Origin: Desulfovibrio sp. ZJ369
GTDB taxonomy: Bacteria; Desulfobacterota; Desulfovibrionia; Desulfovibrionales; Desulfovibrionaceae
Reading direction: 5' to 3'
Assembly: GCF_011039085.1 (NCBI RefSeq)
Contig: NZ_JAAKEI010000009.1
Span: 35,070 to 99,069, forward strand
Length of the DNA: 64,000 nucleotides
Within the stretch, counting starts at the first letter, position 1. Every line of letters begins with the position of its first letter. Positions 50,301 to 59,022 of the stretch are shown one piece after another. Below the pieces are notes generated by a model, which saw only the letters and a program-made list of their open reading frames with translations, had not been told where the DNA came from and made no database searches. Position numbers and translations under genes: made by a program.

Positions 50301-50425
50301 CCTACCTGCTGACATTTCCGAACGAGCTGAAGCTGGAGGGCCATGACGCCGAGGACTTCGGCGACCGGCTCACGCGCATCGGCGGTGTTACCGCCTTCGT
50401 CAAGGCCACGGCAAGGCGGCAATAG
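47387..50425 (+). CDS. DUF499 ATPase of an Hma-like defence operon
   Basis: A 1,012-residue AAA-type ATPase with the DUF499 pattern: start LPTLFDVCTPRDDVL, then SIFRLDTNFGGGKTHAL (Walker A-like, near residue 83) and LILMDELAIYLRK (Walker B). A proline/glycine-rich linker lies near residues 820-860. I chose the GTG at 47387 because it follows GGGGAGGGAG and begins where family similarity begins; the frame is open to 47225. DUF499 proteins pair with DUF1156 methylases and SNF2 helicases, as here, in the Hma (helicase-methylase-ATPase) system of Payne and colleagues. Confidence 0.85.
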   Translation: MLPTLFDVCTPRDDVLRGNLTESDFAADLAQVLKHKAPAEYQDAGLFFANTHPTRGLKTLLQNVCQRLQGCGEQVASIFRLDTNFGGGKTHALIALVHTAQGMLDVVNPSEFIDAALVPTEPVRIAAFDGENADPVNGRTMGDGVKAYTPWGEIAYALGGKDGYEQVRKSDEAGIAPGAETIRALFGGRPTLILMDELAIYLRKQAAKDSAASRQLSAFLSALFKAVESSPRVALVYTLAIGKSDQKAIDAYSQENQSIADMMLEAESISARKATLLDPTQEDETVKVLCRRLFKHIDEARGKAIVEEYCRLWDANREHLPDADISDANREAFFEGYPLHPELIATLKEKTSTLGNFQRVRGMLRLLARTVNRLWQKRPDETYAIHLHHIDLSSSPIRQEVLTKLGQQAYTPAMAADVTAVEGDKPSLAEQIDSAVYQAMPPYASFVARCIFFHTLAFNENLRGATENELNFSILAPGVEASFIADARRRFVQESSYLDDRPNRPLRFMVEPNLTQMIHRRERMVDPGDVRARLNDAIKTIFRGDVFQAVFFPALANDIDDTATPKPLLVVMGYEATAVSVTDARIAVPELVCTMFQRRSADGGTRINRNNLVFVVADDGKVEDMKSRMRLRIALEDMRNPANQQELADHQKEQLRERYNKAEQEVAICIQQTYRHVFYPSRNRLEASPVELAHATVEYHSASANPGSGQAQVVRVLQGANKLRRDGDNPDAPLYITERTPLKKGQITTAALRDEFRRDVALPMLAGENIFMRSIRLGIEQGEFVYRNGELVCGKGDPFPSIEVNEQAFVLTATYARENKIWPKEVVPPQPAPAPSPGPGGTTGTGGTGPGPKPGPDGKSDPSASNVQEISHEGVLKEVLTRIWEDARKAGFDAIASLELNLFQAQDGFALLGSVSSTPACEKKVTVLGSYETTDGSSCELNYEGTVTSLQEVKEFLLPQLRAAADKSVSITYLLTFPNELKLEGHDAEDFGDRLTRIGGVTAFVKATARRQ

Positions 50426-50427
50426 AT

Positions 50428-50883
50428 ATGCTCATGGTGAATTCTTCCCTCACGTCTCCGCAATACCAGCTTCAGGCCCGCAATCATGGGCCGGACGATC
50501 TGGAACTGGAAATATGGCAGATTCCCAGCCCGGCCACGCCGCACATCAGCAAGCCGCTCCGGGTGGCAGGACTGCGGGGGCGGAATCTGGCTCTGGTGGA
50601 AACGCAGGTCTTGCGCCGTCTCAACCGGGCGGGCATCAAGCTTGCCCCCGGCGTTGGCAAGGCCCAACGCTTTGCGCTGGATGAGGATACTTCCCTCAGC
50701 ATTGGCCTGCTCTGCCGGGTACTGGCCCCCATGCGCAGCGCGGAACGTATGCGGCAAATTGCCACAGGCGTGGATCTCATGGACAGGGAGGAGGCCGCCT
50801 ACTGGCTGGGCATGGCCATGCACCGCAAGAATCCGCGCAGAGTCTTGAGCGCCTTGCGCCTCTTGCTCACCCGACCAAACTAG
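50428..50883 (+). CDS. Small Hma-associated protein, unknown function
   Basis: A 151-residue soluble protein two bases after the DUF499 gene. Blocks: LELEIWQIPSPATPHISKPL, a basic LRGRNLALVETQVLRRLNRA and a closing EEAAYWLGMAMHRKNPRRVL helix. I do not recognise a named domain. Tight coupling to DUF499 suggests it works with the ATPase. Confidence 0.65.
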   Translation: MLMVNSSLTSPQYQLQARNHGPDDLELEIWQIPSPATPHISKPLRVAGLRGRNLALVETQVLRRLNRAGIKLAPGVGKAQRFALDEDTSLSIGLLCRVLAPMRSAERMRQIATGVDLMDREEAAYWLGMAMHRKNPRRVLSALRLLLTRPN

Positions 50884-50908
50884 TGCATCTACGGGACAGG
50901 GTGTTTCC

Positions 50909-52102
50909 ATGCAACAACACGATATTCCCGTCAATCCGGCATTGTTGCGCTGGGCGCGCGACACTGCGGGGCTGAGCCTGCACGATGCCACCCTGAAGGC
51001 AAAAATTACGCCGCCGCGCCCGCGCAAGGGCGAGGAACCCGTCACGGCTGCGGCTCGTCTGGCCTCCTGGGAGGAAGGCCGTGCCGTGCCGTCTCTTTCC
51101 CAGTTGGAGGCGCTTGCCAAAGCCTACTCCAGACCGCTTGTGACCTTCTTCCTGCCCGCGCCGCCTGTTCAGGCCAAGCCGTTGACGGACTACCGCACCG
51201 TTTCCGACATTCAGACGGAAAGTCCGGAGTTTGCGGCCCTCAAACGCCGTATCTTCCATTTACACCGCGAACTGTGCGCCATCGCCAGGGATGAACAGGC
51301 GGAAGACCTGACTTTTGTCGGTTCCTGCACCATGCAGAAGGGCGAACTTGTCACTGTTGATGCCATACGGCGGACGCTGGGCATCGAACTTGTGGCGGAA
51401 CGCCACCGCTCTCCTGACGATGCTTTCCGTGACCTGCGCGACAAGGCCCATGCGGCAGGCGTGTATGTGGTACTCATGGGCGACTCTGGCAACTCCCGCA
51501 ACAAAGTGTCCCCGGAGGAATTTCGCGGCATCGCCATTGCGGATAAGCAAGTGCCTCTGGTGATCATCAACAGCAATGACGCCAAGGCGGCCATGCACTT
51601 TACCCTGGCGCATGAGCTGGCCCACATCTTTCTTGGCTCCAGCGGAGTGTCCAACCAGAACGCTTTTGCACTCCAACGCAAACATAAAGCCATTGAAAAG
51701 TTTTGCAATGCCGTTGCCGCCGAACTTCTTGTGCCGCAGCACTTGCTCCGTTCGGCAGTGAGTGGGCAAAATAAAGACCGGCCTAATTCCGTCAAATCCC
51801 TTGCCCGCAAATTCAGTGTGAGTGATGAGGTCATCGCCCGGCGATTGTCTGACCTTGGCCTTCTCAAAGACGAAGACTATACGCGGCTCATCGCTTGGTG
51901 CCAGGCCAGATGGAAACGAAATAAGGATAAGAGAAAAGACAGGAATGGTGGCCCTCCTCCCAAGATAATGGATCGTTATAACTTCGGTACGAAGACCTTG
52001 GAGACTTTGGCACGGGCGACCGACAGCGGCCTGATAACACTTCTGGACGCTGCACGCACTCTCAATATATCCGTTGGCCGTTTTGAGAGGGTCGTAGGAT
52101 GA
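50909..52102 (+). CDS. XRE-ImmA/IrrE metallopeptidase (regulator/antitoxin)
   Basis: 397 residues. An N-terminal helix-turn-helix-like part (LLRWARDTAGLSLHDATLKA ... SLSQLEALAKAYSRPL) is followed by an ImmA/IrrE domain with HFTLAHELAHIFLG, the HExxH zinc site, near residue 231. It overlaps the DUF4411 gene by 4 bases; these two form a known toxin-antitoxin pairing (ImmA/IrrE or XRE with DUF4411). ImmA/IrrE peptidases cut repressors in response to stress, so it may control the whole operon in which it is embedded. Confidence 0.85.
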   Translation: MQQHDIPVNPALLRWARDTAGLSLHDATLKAKITPPRPRKGEEPVTAAARLASWEEGRAVPSLSQLEALAKAYSRPLVTFFLPAPPVQAKPLTDYRTVSDIQTESPEFAALKRRIFHLHRELCAIARDEQAEDLTFVGSCTMQKGELVTVDAIRRTLGIELVAERHRSPDDAFRDLRDKAHAAGVYVVLMGDSGNSRNKVSPEEFRGIAIADKQVPLVIINSNDAKAAMHFTLAHELAHIFLGSSGVSNQNAFALQRKHKAIEKFCNAVAAELLVPQHLLRSAVSGQNKDRPNSVKSLARKFSVSDEVIARRLSDLGLLKDEDYTRLIAWCQARWKRNKDKRKDRNGGPPPKIMDRYNFGTKTLETLARATDSGLITLLDAARTLNISVGRFERVVG

Positions 52103-52572
52103 TATATATCCTTGATTCATCCTTCTTTATTGACGCCAGCAGACTGCATCTGCCCCTGGACAAAAACCCTGCCTTTTGGAGTTGGTTGATTACGCTTGCG
52201 GGAGCGGCGACCGTTTCCATTCCTGAAATGGTGCATAAGGAATTAATCACCGGGAATGACAATCTGGCCGCTTGGATAAAGGCGAACCAGAAGGTACTCG
52301 TCAACCAGACTGCCGCCTTCACCCAAATCAGCAGGGTTATGGCCAAAGGATACGGCGCCATTGATGAAATTCTTCTTGAAGGACTCAAGGCTGACCCGTG
52401 GGTTATAGCCCATGCCCTTGCTGTGGGCGGCACGGTTGTCACGTCCGAAAGACCAGGTAACCAGACGGCCCCCCGCAAGAAAAAAATTCCCTCCGTGTGC
52501 GCGGAATTGCATGTTCCATGCTGCACCATCACGGCCTTCCTCTGGCAGATGCGTTCCTCCCTGCCAGCATAG
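52099..52572 (+). CDS. DUF4411 PIN-like nuclease
   Basis: A 157-residue PIN-type protein: YILDSSFFIDASRLHLP with the first acidic residues, IPEMVHKELI with a conserved Glu, DPWVIAHALAVGGTVVTSER with further acidic residues, and CAELHVPCCTITAFLWQM at the end, a typical DUF4411 layout. It is the putative toxin of the pair with the ImmA/IrrE protein and lies inside the Hma operon, 40 bases before the methylase gene. Confidence 0.8.
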   Translation: MIYILDSSFFIDASRLHLPLDKNPAFWSWLITLAGAATVSIPEMVHKELITGNDNLAAWIKANQKVLVNQTAAFTQISRVMAKGYGAIDEILLEGLKADPWVIAHALAVGGTVVTSERPGNQTAPRKKKIPSVCAELHVPCCTITAFLWQMRSSLPA

Positions 52573-52611
52573 TGACCAAGCCGACTGCATATAAAGCTCA
52601 AGGATGTTCCC

Positions 52612-55545
52612 ATGTCCCGCCGTCTTATCGAAGAGTGGTTGCCCATTGCCGAATTGAGTGAGGAAAGCATCCGCGAACGTCGCTCCATGACCGCGTTACC
52701 GCCCATCTACTATCTGCATGTCTGGTGGGCACGGCGTCCTCTGGTGGCGGCACGGGCGGCGGTGCTTGGCTCCCTGCTTCCGGCGGATGCGGATAAAAAA
52801 CGCTTCCTGCACGCCTTGGGTATTCATGGCGATCCGGTCAAGACAAAACAACGACTTGCCGAGGCGAAACGGACTGGTGAAAATCTCGGTCTGAATCCGT
52901 ATGGGTATCCCCGCGCGTTTTCCTACTCACCATCGGCTGAAGAGCGTGACTGGCTTATATACGAAGCAAAACGCGCTGGCGTTGACATGCCCACTGTGCT
53001 GGATCCCACTGCTGGCGGAGGGAGTATACCGTTTGAGGCTGAACGTCTTGGGCTGGACACATTTGCAAACGACTTGAATCCTGTTGCCATCACGATTCTT
53101 CATGCGACGTTGAGCGCACCGCTTCATGGTGAACATGTTTTTCGTGAATACAAGAGACTGGCAAAACAGTTTATCGAAAAGGCGCTTCCCCTTTACGCGG
53201 GCATCTTTCCTGCCGAATCTCTTGGCACGCAAATTTTGGGCTATCTTTTCGCCCGCACCATCCGCTGCCCCTACTGCGGCGGACTGATTCCTCTGTCGCC
53301 CAACTGGCGGCTCGCGCCGGACGGCACGGGTGTCCGCGTGGTGCCGCATGATAGACCGTCCGAGGTGGAACGAGTTTGTTCCTTCGAGATTGTACATAGC
53401 GTCAAAGCGCAGTCCGAGGGCACCGTAGACAGCGGACGCGCCACCTGCCCCTTCCCCGACTGCGGGCGCGTTATTGACGGCGAAGCCGTCAAGTCCATCG
53501 CCCGGCAAGGCGGCATGGGCGAACAGCTTTACGCCGTGGTGTACAAGAAACGCATCCAGACCGTCACCAGGTCCGGCAAGCCTGGCCGGGAGAAATGGGA
53601 GCGCGGCTACCGCGCCCCACGCCCTGAAGACGATGTGTTTGATACAGTGAAGGCCAGGCTGGCCGAAAAGCTGCCCCAGTGGGAAGCTCAAGATATAGTG
53701 CCGACGGAAGAATACGGTGATATGTTTTCTGACCGTTCTAAAATATATGGTGTGAATTATTGGCGTGACCTCTTTTCGCCGCGTCAGCTCTATTGCCATT
53801 GCACCAGTGTTGAGGTTTTCCGTTATTTGCTAAAGGAAGAACAAGAGAAAAAGAACTTTGGAAATGCACAAAAATCAGCATTTGTATATTTAGCATTGGC
53901 ACTTGACAAGTTAGCTGACTATAATTCAAGATGTGCAGTGTGGGATATTACAACATATAGAATTAGGCATACTTTTTCACTACATGGATTTCCATTGAGG
54001 TGGTCCTATGCAGAAATGGCACCACTCATATCAGGACTTGGTTATGATTGGGCCATCGAGCAAACTGGCAAGTGCTTAGCAGAATTGATAGGTTTGTTGC
54101 GCCCGGATGTGGATGCCAAATCGCTTAAGACTGAAACAGCACATACGCAGAGTCTCTTGCCGTCCACGGCATTTACCCCTCCACCTGTGACCATCACCTG
54201 CAAGCCGGGTGACAATCTCGACCATATCGCCGACCAGTCCATTGACGCCGTGGTCATGGATCCGCCGTACTACGATAACGTCATGTACGCAGAGCTTTCC
54301 GACTTCTTCTATGTCTGGCTCAAGCGCACCGCGGGCTATGTGTATCCGCAGCTCTTCACGCGCAAGCTCACGGACAAGGAAAGCGAGGCCGTCGCCAATC
54401 CGGCCAAATTCAAGGGGCAGAAGAAACCCAAGGAGTTGGCCTTTGCGCACTACCGCAACCGCATGGCCGCTATCTTCGCAGAATGCCGCCGTGTTTTGAA
54501 ACAGGACGGCGTGCTCATGCTCATGTTCACGCACAAGGCCACGGACGCGTGGGACGCTCTTGCCAAGGGCCTCATGGACGCGGGCTATGTCATCACCGCG
54601 AGCTGGCCAGTGAATACCGAGGCCGAAGGGTCATTGCACATCAAGGACAAGGCTGCCGCCAACTCCACCATCTTCCTGGTCTGCCGTCCGCGTCCCGCAG
54701 GAGAGAGGGGGGAAATCGTCTTCTGGGAGGATTTGGAACCGCAGGTGACGCAGGCCGTTCTGGAACGTGTCGAAACCTTCCGCGCGGCGGGCATTTCCGG
54801 CATTGACCTGTACCTGGCATGCTTCGGCCCTGCCTTGGAAGTCTTCTCCCGGCATTGGCCCGTAAAGCGGGGCACGCCACGGCAACAGCCAAGGGGCAAA
54901 CCCGGGACACAGAGCAGTCTGCTGGAGCCGGACTTCGACCCCTATGCCACAACTCCCGAAGATGTGCTCACCACGGCCCGCACGGCGGTGAAGGGCTGGA
55001 TTATCAGGCAGATTGTCCAGAGCGAGCGCCAGACGCAGCTTGACCCCCTGCTGGAATGGTTCGTGCTGGCCTGGCATACCTTCAGAGCGCCGCAATTCGC
55101 CTATGACGAAGCCCTCAACCTGGCCCGCGTGGTCGGGCTGGACATGGATACGGATATCATCGGCGTCATCGCCGGAAAAAAAGCCTCGGAAGTGGTGCTG
55201 TGGGACAGCTCAACCCGCGCCGCCAGAGCATCCCTTGGCGCGAGCGGCGGCGCGCGCTCCATGCTGGACGCCCTGCACCACGCCGCCCATGCGGCCCGTT
55301 CCCGCACGCTGGATGCCGCCACAGAGATGATCCGGCATCACGGGCTGGACAAGAGCCCGGAATTCATGGACGGCCTCAAGGCCCTGCTGGAAGTGCTGCC
55401 CGTGTCCCGTTCCTTTGGCGGCAGGGAAGGCGCGGACATGCCCGCCGCCAGTGACTTTGAAGCATTGGAGAATCTGCGCCGCCTGCTCTTTGCCGAAAAG
55501 GTCAAAGCGCCGCAACAGCTTTCCCTGCTTGAGACCGCCTTATGA
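52612..55545 (+). CDS. DUF1156 DNA methyltransferase of the Hma operon
   Basis: A 977-residue N6-adenine-type methylase. DUF1156 start (RRLIEEWLPIAELSEESIRE), AdoMet motif VLDPTAGGGSIPFEAERLG near residue 130, two zinc-ribbon-like pairs (CPYCGG near 218, CPFPDCG near 280) and the catalytic DPPYYDNVMYAELSDFFYVW near 549. GC content falls visibly between about 53,690 and 54,110. The stop overlaps the helicase start. It presumably marks self DNA for the helicase and ATPase. Confidence 0.85.
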   Translation: MSRRLIEEWLPIAELSEESIRERRSMTALPPIYYLHVWWARRPLVAARAAVLGSLLPADADKKRFLHALGIHGDPVKTKQRLAEAKRTGENLGLNPYGYPRAFSYSPSAEERDWLIYEAKRAGVDMPTVLDPTAGGGSIPFEAERLGLDTFANDLNPVAITILHATLSAPLHGEHVFREYKRLAKQFIEKALPLYAGIFPAESLGTQILGYLFARTIRCPYCGGLIPLSPNWRLAPDGTGVRVVPHDRPSEVERVCSFEIVHSVKAQSEGTVDSGRATCPFPDCGRVIDGEAVKSIARQGGMGEQLYAVVYKKRIQTVTRSGKPGREKWERGYRAPRPEDDVFDTVKARLAEKLPQWEAQDIVPTEEYGDMFSDRSKIYGVNYWRDLFSPRQLYCHCTSVEVFRYLLKEEQEKKNFGNAQKSAFVYLALALDKLADYNSRCAVWDITTYRIRHTFSLHGFPLRWSYAEMAPLISGLGYDWAIEQTGKCLAELIGLLRPDVDAKSLKTETAHTQSLLPSTAFTPPPVTITCKPGDNLDHIADQSIDAVVMDPPYYDNVMYAELSDFFYVWLKRTAGYVYPQLFTRKLTDKESEAVANPAKFKGQKKPKELAFAHYRNRMAAIFAECRRVLKQDGVLMLMFTHKATDAWDALAKGLMDAGYVITASWPVNTEAEGSLHIKDKAAANSTIFLVCRPRPAGERGEIVFWEDLEPQVTQAVLERVETFRAAGISGIDLYLACFGPALEVFSRHWPVKRGTPRQQPRGKPGTQSSLLEPDFDPYATTPEDVLTTARTAVKGWIIRQIVQSERQTQLDPLLEWFVLAWHTFRAPQFAYDEALNLARVVGLDMDTDIIGVIAGKKASEVVLWDSSTRAARASLGASGGARSMLDALHHAAHAARSRTLDAATEMIRHHGLDKSPEFMDGLKALLEVLPVSRSFGGREGADMPAASDFEALENLRRLLFAEKVKAPQQLSLLETAL

Positions 55546-58500
55546 GCATCCTGCACGACCACGCATGGGAAACCATGTACTCTCCGGACGACGGAAACCT
55601 GCTCTCCGTCTTTTACATCCCCGCGCTCAGTTGCGCCGTGCGCTACGACCGCACCACGGGCTTCTTCAAGCCGGACGCTCTCGCCAAGGCCGCCGTGGGT
55701 GTGGAAGAGCTGGTGCGCAACAACGGCCACATGCGGCTTATTGTGGGCTGCACCCTGGACGAGGAGGAGGTGGACGCCATCCAGCGCGGCGAAAGCCTGC
55801 GCGGCACCGTGGAGGCCAGCCTGCAACGCGCTCCCTTCCAGGCCGACAACGCCGAAGTGCGGGACGCGCTGGAATTGCTGGCCTGGATGGTCGCCAAAGG
55901 CTACCTGGACGTGCGGCTGGCCGTGCCCTGCGACCCGGCAACAGGCAGGCCCTGCGCGGGTATGGCTATCTTCCACGAGAAAGCGGGCATCCTTGAAGAC
56001 AAGACCGGAGAACGCCTGGTCTTCACGGGCAGTCTGAATGAAAGCGCCAGCGGCTGGATGCGCAACTGGGAATCCTTCCATGTGTTCTGTTCGTGGAAGC
56101 CGGATGCGACCCACCTCAATGCGGTGGAAGAAAATTTCCAGCGACTCTGGGCCAACCGCAAGCCCACGGCCAGGGTGATGGAGCTGGGTCAGGCCCTGCG
56201 GGAAAAGCTGCTGCGCTTTTTGCCGAAAGACGATGCCCTGCCCCGACGCTTGCCGGCAACGCCGCCTCGAGAACAACCTGCGCCGCCGGAACAGCCCGCG
56301 CCGAAACCTGATGCCGTGCCCATGCCGGACGATGCGTACCGCGCCACATGGAAATTCATCCACGAAGCCCCGACGCAGTCCGGCGGCGGGGACTATGTGG
56401 GCGAGGCCACAGCGGCTGTCACGCCCTGGCCCCATCAGGTGCGAGCCTTTGACCGCATGTACCGCCGCTGGCCGCCCCGGCTGCTCATCGCGGACGAAGT
56501 GGGCCTGGGCAAGACCATTGAAGCGGGCCTTGTCATCCGGCAGGCATGGCTGTCCGGCAAGGCCAAACGCATCTGCATCATGGCTCCCAAGGCTGTGCTG
56601 CGCCAATGGCAACTGGAACTGCGGGAAAAGTTCAATCTGAATGTGCCCATCTATGAGAGCGGACAGCTCTGCTGGTATCCATCCCCTGCCTTGGAGGGGA
56701 TGGACAAACGCGAGGTGGCCGACAGCGACTGGCACAAGGAACCGCTGCTCCTGGTTTCCAGCCAGCTCATGCGCCGCACGGATCGCGCCCGGCAACTGTT
56801 GGAAGACGCCGAACCGTGGGATTTGCTGGTGCTGGACGAAGCGCACCACGCCCGCAGGAAAGCCTCGAAAGATATTCAGGCGGATTCCCCCAACCGCTTG
56901 TTGCGCCTCATGCGCGGCCTCAAGGATAAAACCAGGGGGCTTATTCTGCTCACAGCCACGCCCATGCAGGTGCATCCCGTGGAGGTGTGGGACTTGCTCA
57001 ATCTGCTGGGTATGCCGCCTTCCTGGGATGTGGCGTCCTTCCTCAAATTTTTTGAACTGTCCGTCCATCCGGCCCCCACAGAAAGCGACATGGCCTGGAT
57101 GGCGCGTCTGTTCCGCGAAATGGAGGATCATTACCAGCCCATGTCAGTCGAGGAGGCCGCTCGGCGTGAACCGCACCACAAAACCTTCCGTGCCCAAAAG
57201 ATACTCAAGGCTCTTCACAGCCAGGCCAACACTCCCCTGAAAATGCTGTCAGTGGAGGAGCGCCGTTATGCGCTGCTCTTGATGAAGTCTTACAGTCCTA
57301 CGCGTATGCTCATTTCCCGGCATACCCGCGAGCTGTTGCGCCGCTATCATCAGCAAGGCAAGCTGACGACCAATATCGCCGAGCGGCAGGTGGAGGACTA
57401 CCTTGTCACACTGACCAAGGCGGAGCGCGCCCTCTATGAGGAGGTGGAGGACTACATCTCCTCCACCTACAACAAGGCGGCCAAGGAAGAGCGGACGGCC
57501 ATCGGTTTTGTGATGACCATCTACCGTCGCCGCCTAGCAAGCAGTTTTGACGCGCTGGAGCAGACCCTGCAAAACAGGCTGAACGCCCTGAACCACAGCA
57601 AGCTGCCTCTGCTCACGGACGAAGACTTGCCGGACGATGACCTTCAGGAAGAAAGCCCGGATATGGACGAAGCCAGCGAACTTGAAAAGCAGACGTTGCG
57701 ACTGGAGGAAGCGGAGAGTATCCAGGCGCTGCTTCAGGCCAAGAAGGCATTGCCCAGAACCGATACCAAGGCGCAATCCCTGCTGGAACTCATAGCCCGC
57801 TTGCGCGAGGAGGGCTATCGGCAGGTCATCGTCTTCACCCAGTACACGGATACGCTGGACTCCCTGCGCAAGACGCTGGGACGGGCGCAGGGCCATTCAT
57901 CCGTCCTGTGTTTTTCGGGGCGGGGCGGCGAGCAGTGGAACAACGGCGCGTGGGAATTTATATCCAGAGAGAAAACCAAGGAATTGTTCCGCGAGGGTAA
58001 GGCCGAGATTTTGCTGTGTACGGACGCCGCCGCCGAGGGTTTGAACCTGCAAACCTGCGGGGCGCTCATCAACTATGATATGCCTTGGAATCCCATGAAG
58101 GTGGAGCAGCGCATTGGCCGTATCGACCGCCTGGGTCAGCAGTTTCCCCGCATCAAGATTATCAACCTCATGTATGCGGACACCGTGGAAACAGATGTGT
58201 ACGTCGCTCTCCGCGAGCGCATCGGCCTGTTCAGCACCTTTGTCGGCAAGCTGCAACCCATTCTCTCACGCCTACCCAAAGCGTTCAGTGAACTCACTCT
58301 CCAAAGCAGAGAGGAACGCCTTGCAGGGAGTGGACGGGCGCTTGCCAACAATCTCACGGGGGAACTGGAGCAGCGCCAGCAGGAGACAGGCTTTGACCTG
58401 GACGAAATAAGCCCTGATGATCTTGAAATGCCCCAGCGCCCCGCGCCATCCTACGACCTTGCGTATCTTCATGGCGTGCTGACCAACCCGTCCCTGCTGC

Positions 58501-58670
58501 CGCCGGGATGCGAGGCAAAGGAACTTGCGGGCGGCAAGGATTATGCCTACCTTACTCCTGGTCGAAAGACGGCCATCCGTGTGACCACCGATGCGGCCTA
58601 CTTTGAGCAGCACACAGAAAGCGTGGAACTGTGGTCGCCGGGCTGTCCGATATTTCCTGAGTATAACTGA
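55542..58670 (+). CDS. PLD-SNF2 helicase of the Hma operon
   Basis: A 1,042-residue protein. Residues 1-180 form a phospholipase-D-like domain with one HxK motif (IFHEKAGIL ... LVFTGSLNESASGW near 144-170), a probable nuclease. The SNF2-type helicase follows: LIADEVGLGKTIEAGLVI near 316, LLVLDEAHHARR near 430, LLTATPMQVHPVEVWDLL, and RIGRIDRLGQ near 857. It starts with ATG overlapping the methylase stop. Together with DUF499 and DUF1156 it completes the Hma set and is likely the DNA-destroying motor. Confidence 0.9.
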   Translation: MSILHDHAWETMYSPDDGNLLSVFYIPALSCAVRYDRTTGFFKPDALAKAAVGVEELVRNNGHMRLIVGCTLDEEEVDAIQRGESLRGTVEASLQRAPFQADNAEVRDALELLAWMVAKGYLDVRLAVPCDPATGRPCAGMAIFHEKAGILEDKTGERLVFTGSLNESASGWMRNWESFHVFCSWKPDATHLNAVEENFQRLWANRKPTARVMELGQALREKLLRFLPKDDALPRRLPATPPREQPAPPEQPAPKPDAVPMPDDAYRATWKFIHEAPTQSGGGDYVGEATAAVTPWPHQVRAFDRMYRRWPPRLLIADEVGLGKTIEAGLVIRQAWLSGKAKRICIMAPKAVLRQWQLELREKFNLNVPIYESGQLCWYPSPALEGMDKREVADSDWHKEPLLLVSSQLMRRTDRARQLLEDAEPWDLLVLDEAHHARRKASKDIQADSPNRLLRLMRGLKDKTRGLILLTATPMQVHPVEVWDLLNLLGMPPSWDVASFLKFFELSVHPAPTESDMAWMARLFREMEDHYQPMSVEEAARREPHHKTFRAQKILKALHSQANTPLKMLSVEERRYALLLMKSYSPTRMLISRHTRELLRRYHQQGKLTTNIAERQVEDYLVTLTKAERALYEEVEDYISSTYNKAAKEERTAIGFVMTIYRRRLASSFDALEQTLQNRLNALNHSKLPLLTDEDLPDDDLQEESPDMDEASELEKQTLRLEEAESIQALLQAKKALPRTDTKAQSLLELIARLREEGYRQVIVFTQYTDTLDSLRKTLGRAQGHSSVLCFSGRGGEQWNNGAWEFISREKTKELFREGKAEILLCTDAAAEGLNLQTCGALINYDMPWNPMKVEQRIGRIDRLGQQFPRIKIINLMYADTVETDVYVALRERIGLFSTFVGKLQPILSRLPKAFSELTLQSREERLAGSGRALANNLTGELEQRQQETGFDLDEISPDDLEMPQRPAPSYDLAYLHGVLTNPSLLPPGCEAKELAGGKDYAYLTPGRKTAIRVTTDAAYFEQHTESVELWSPGCPIFPEYN

Positions 58671-58735
58671 CCAGATGGAGGGTCTGAATTGCAATCTTTT
58701 AGATCTATTTTCTCTTTGTGTTTAATAATTTCTAT

Positions 58736-58876
58736 TAGAGCAGATTACCTTTGACTTTTTATGAAAGTCAAAGGTGGCATTCAGGCGAAAAACGCGGTTT
58801 TCGCCTGAATGTACGCCGCGTTGCGGCGGCTGCCGCTTTCGCGTCAGCAGAGCATTTTCAAAGTGAAAATGCTCTA
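58736..58876. repeat. 141-bp hairpin-chain repeat with TAGAGCA ends
   Basis: TAGAGCA at the left and TGCTCTA at the right match the ends of the two 180-bp repeats, but the inside is different: successive hairpins CCTTTGACTTT/GAAAGTCAAAGG, CATTCAGGCGAAAA/TTTTCGCCTGAATG, a GC-rich stem, and AGAGCATTTTC/GAAAATGCTCT. It lies 66 bases after the Hma helicase stop. Either a second MITE type using the same transposase, or a structured element that also ends the operon transcript. Confidence 0.65.
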
Positions 58877-58969
58877 ATTTTCATATTTGTTTGTGGAAAC
58901 AATTGTCAATGGAAAAGTTTTGAATTATTAAATGCAATATTTTCAGGATTAACACTTATTGGCATCATA

Positions 58970-59022
58970 TGGTATATTCATTGTGCATTTTTGTCCATTC
59001 ATTCATTTACCGACGGCCATTG
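58970..59022 (+). pseudogene. Short remnant of a fic gene
   Basis: About 48 bases (TATTCATTGTGCATTTTTG and following) are nearly identical to the active-site region of the intact fic gene (63085-63135), with a lost base that breaks the frame. The IS4-family element cuts it off at 59,022. It is a leftover of a second fic copy. Confidence 0.55.
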
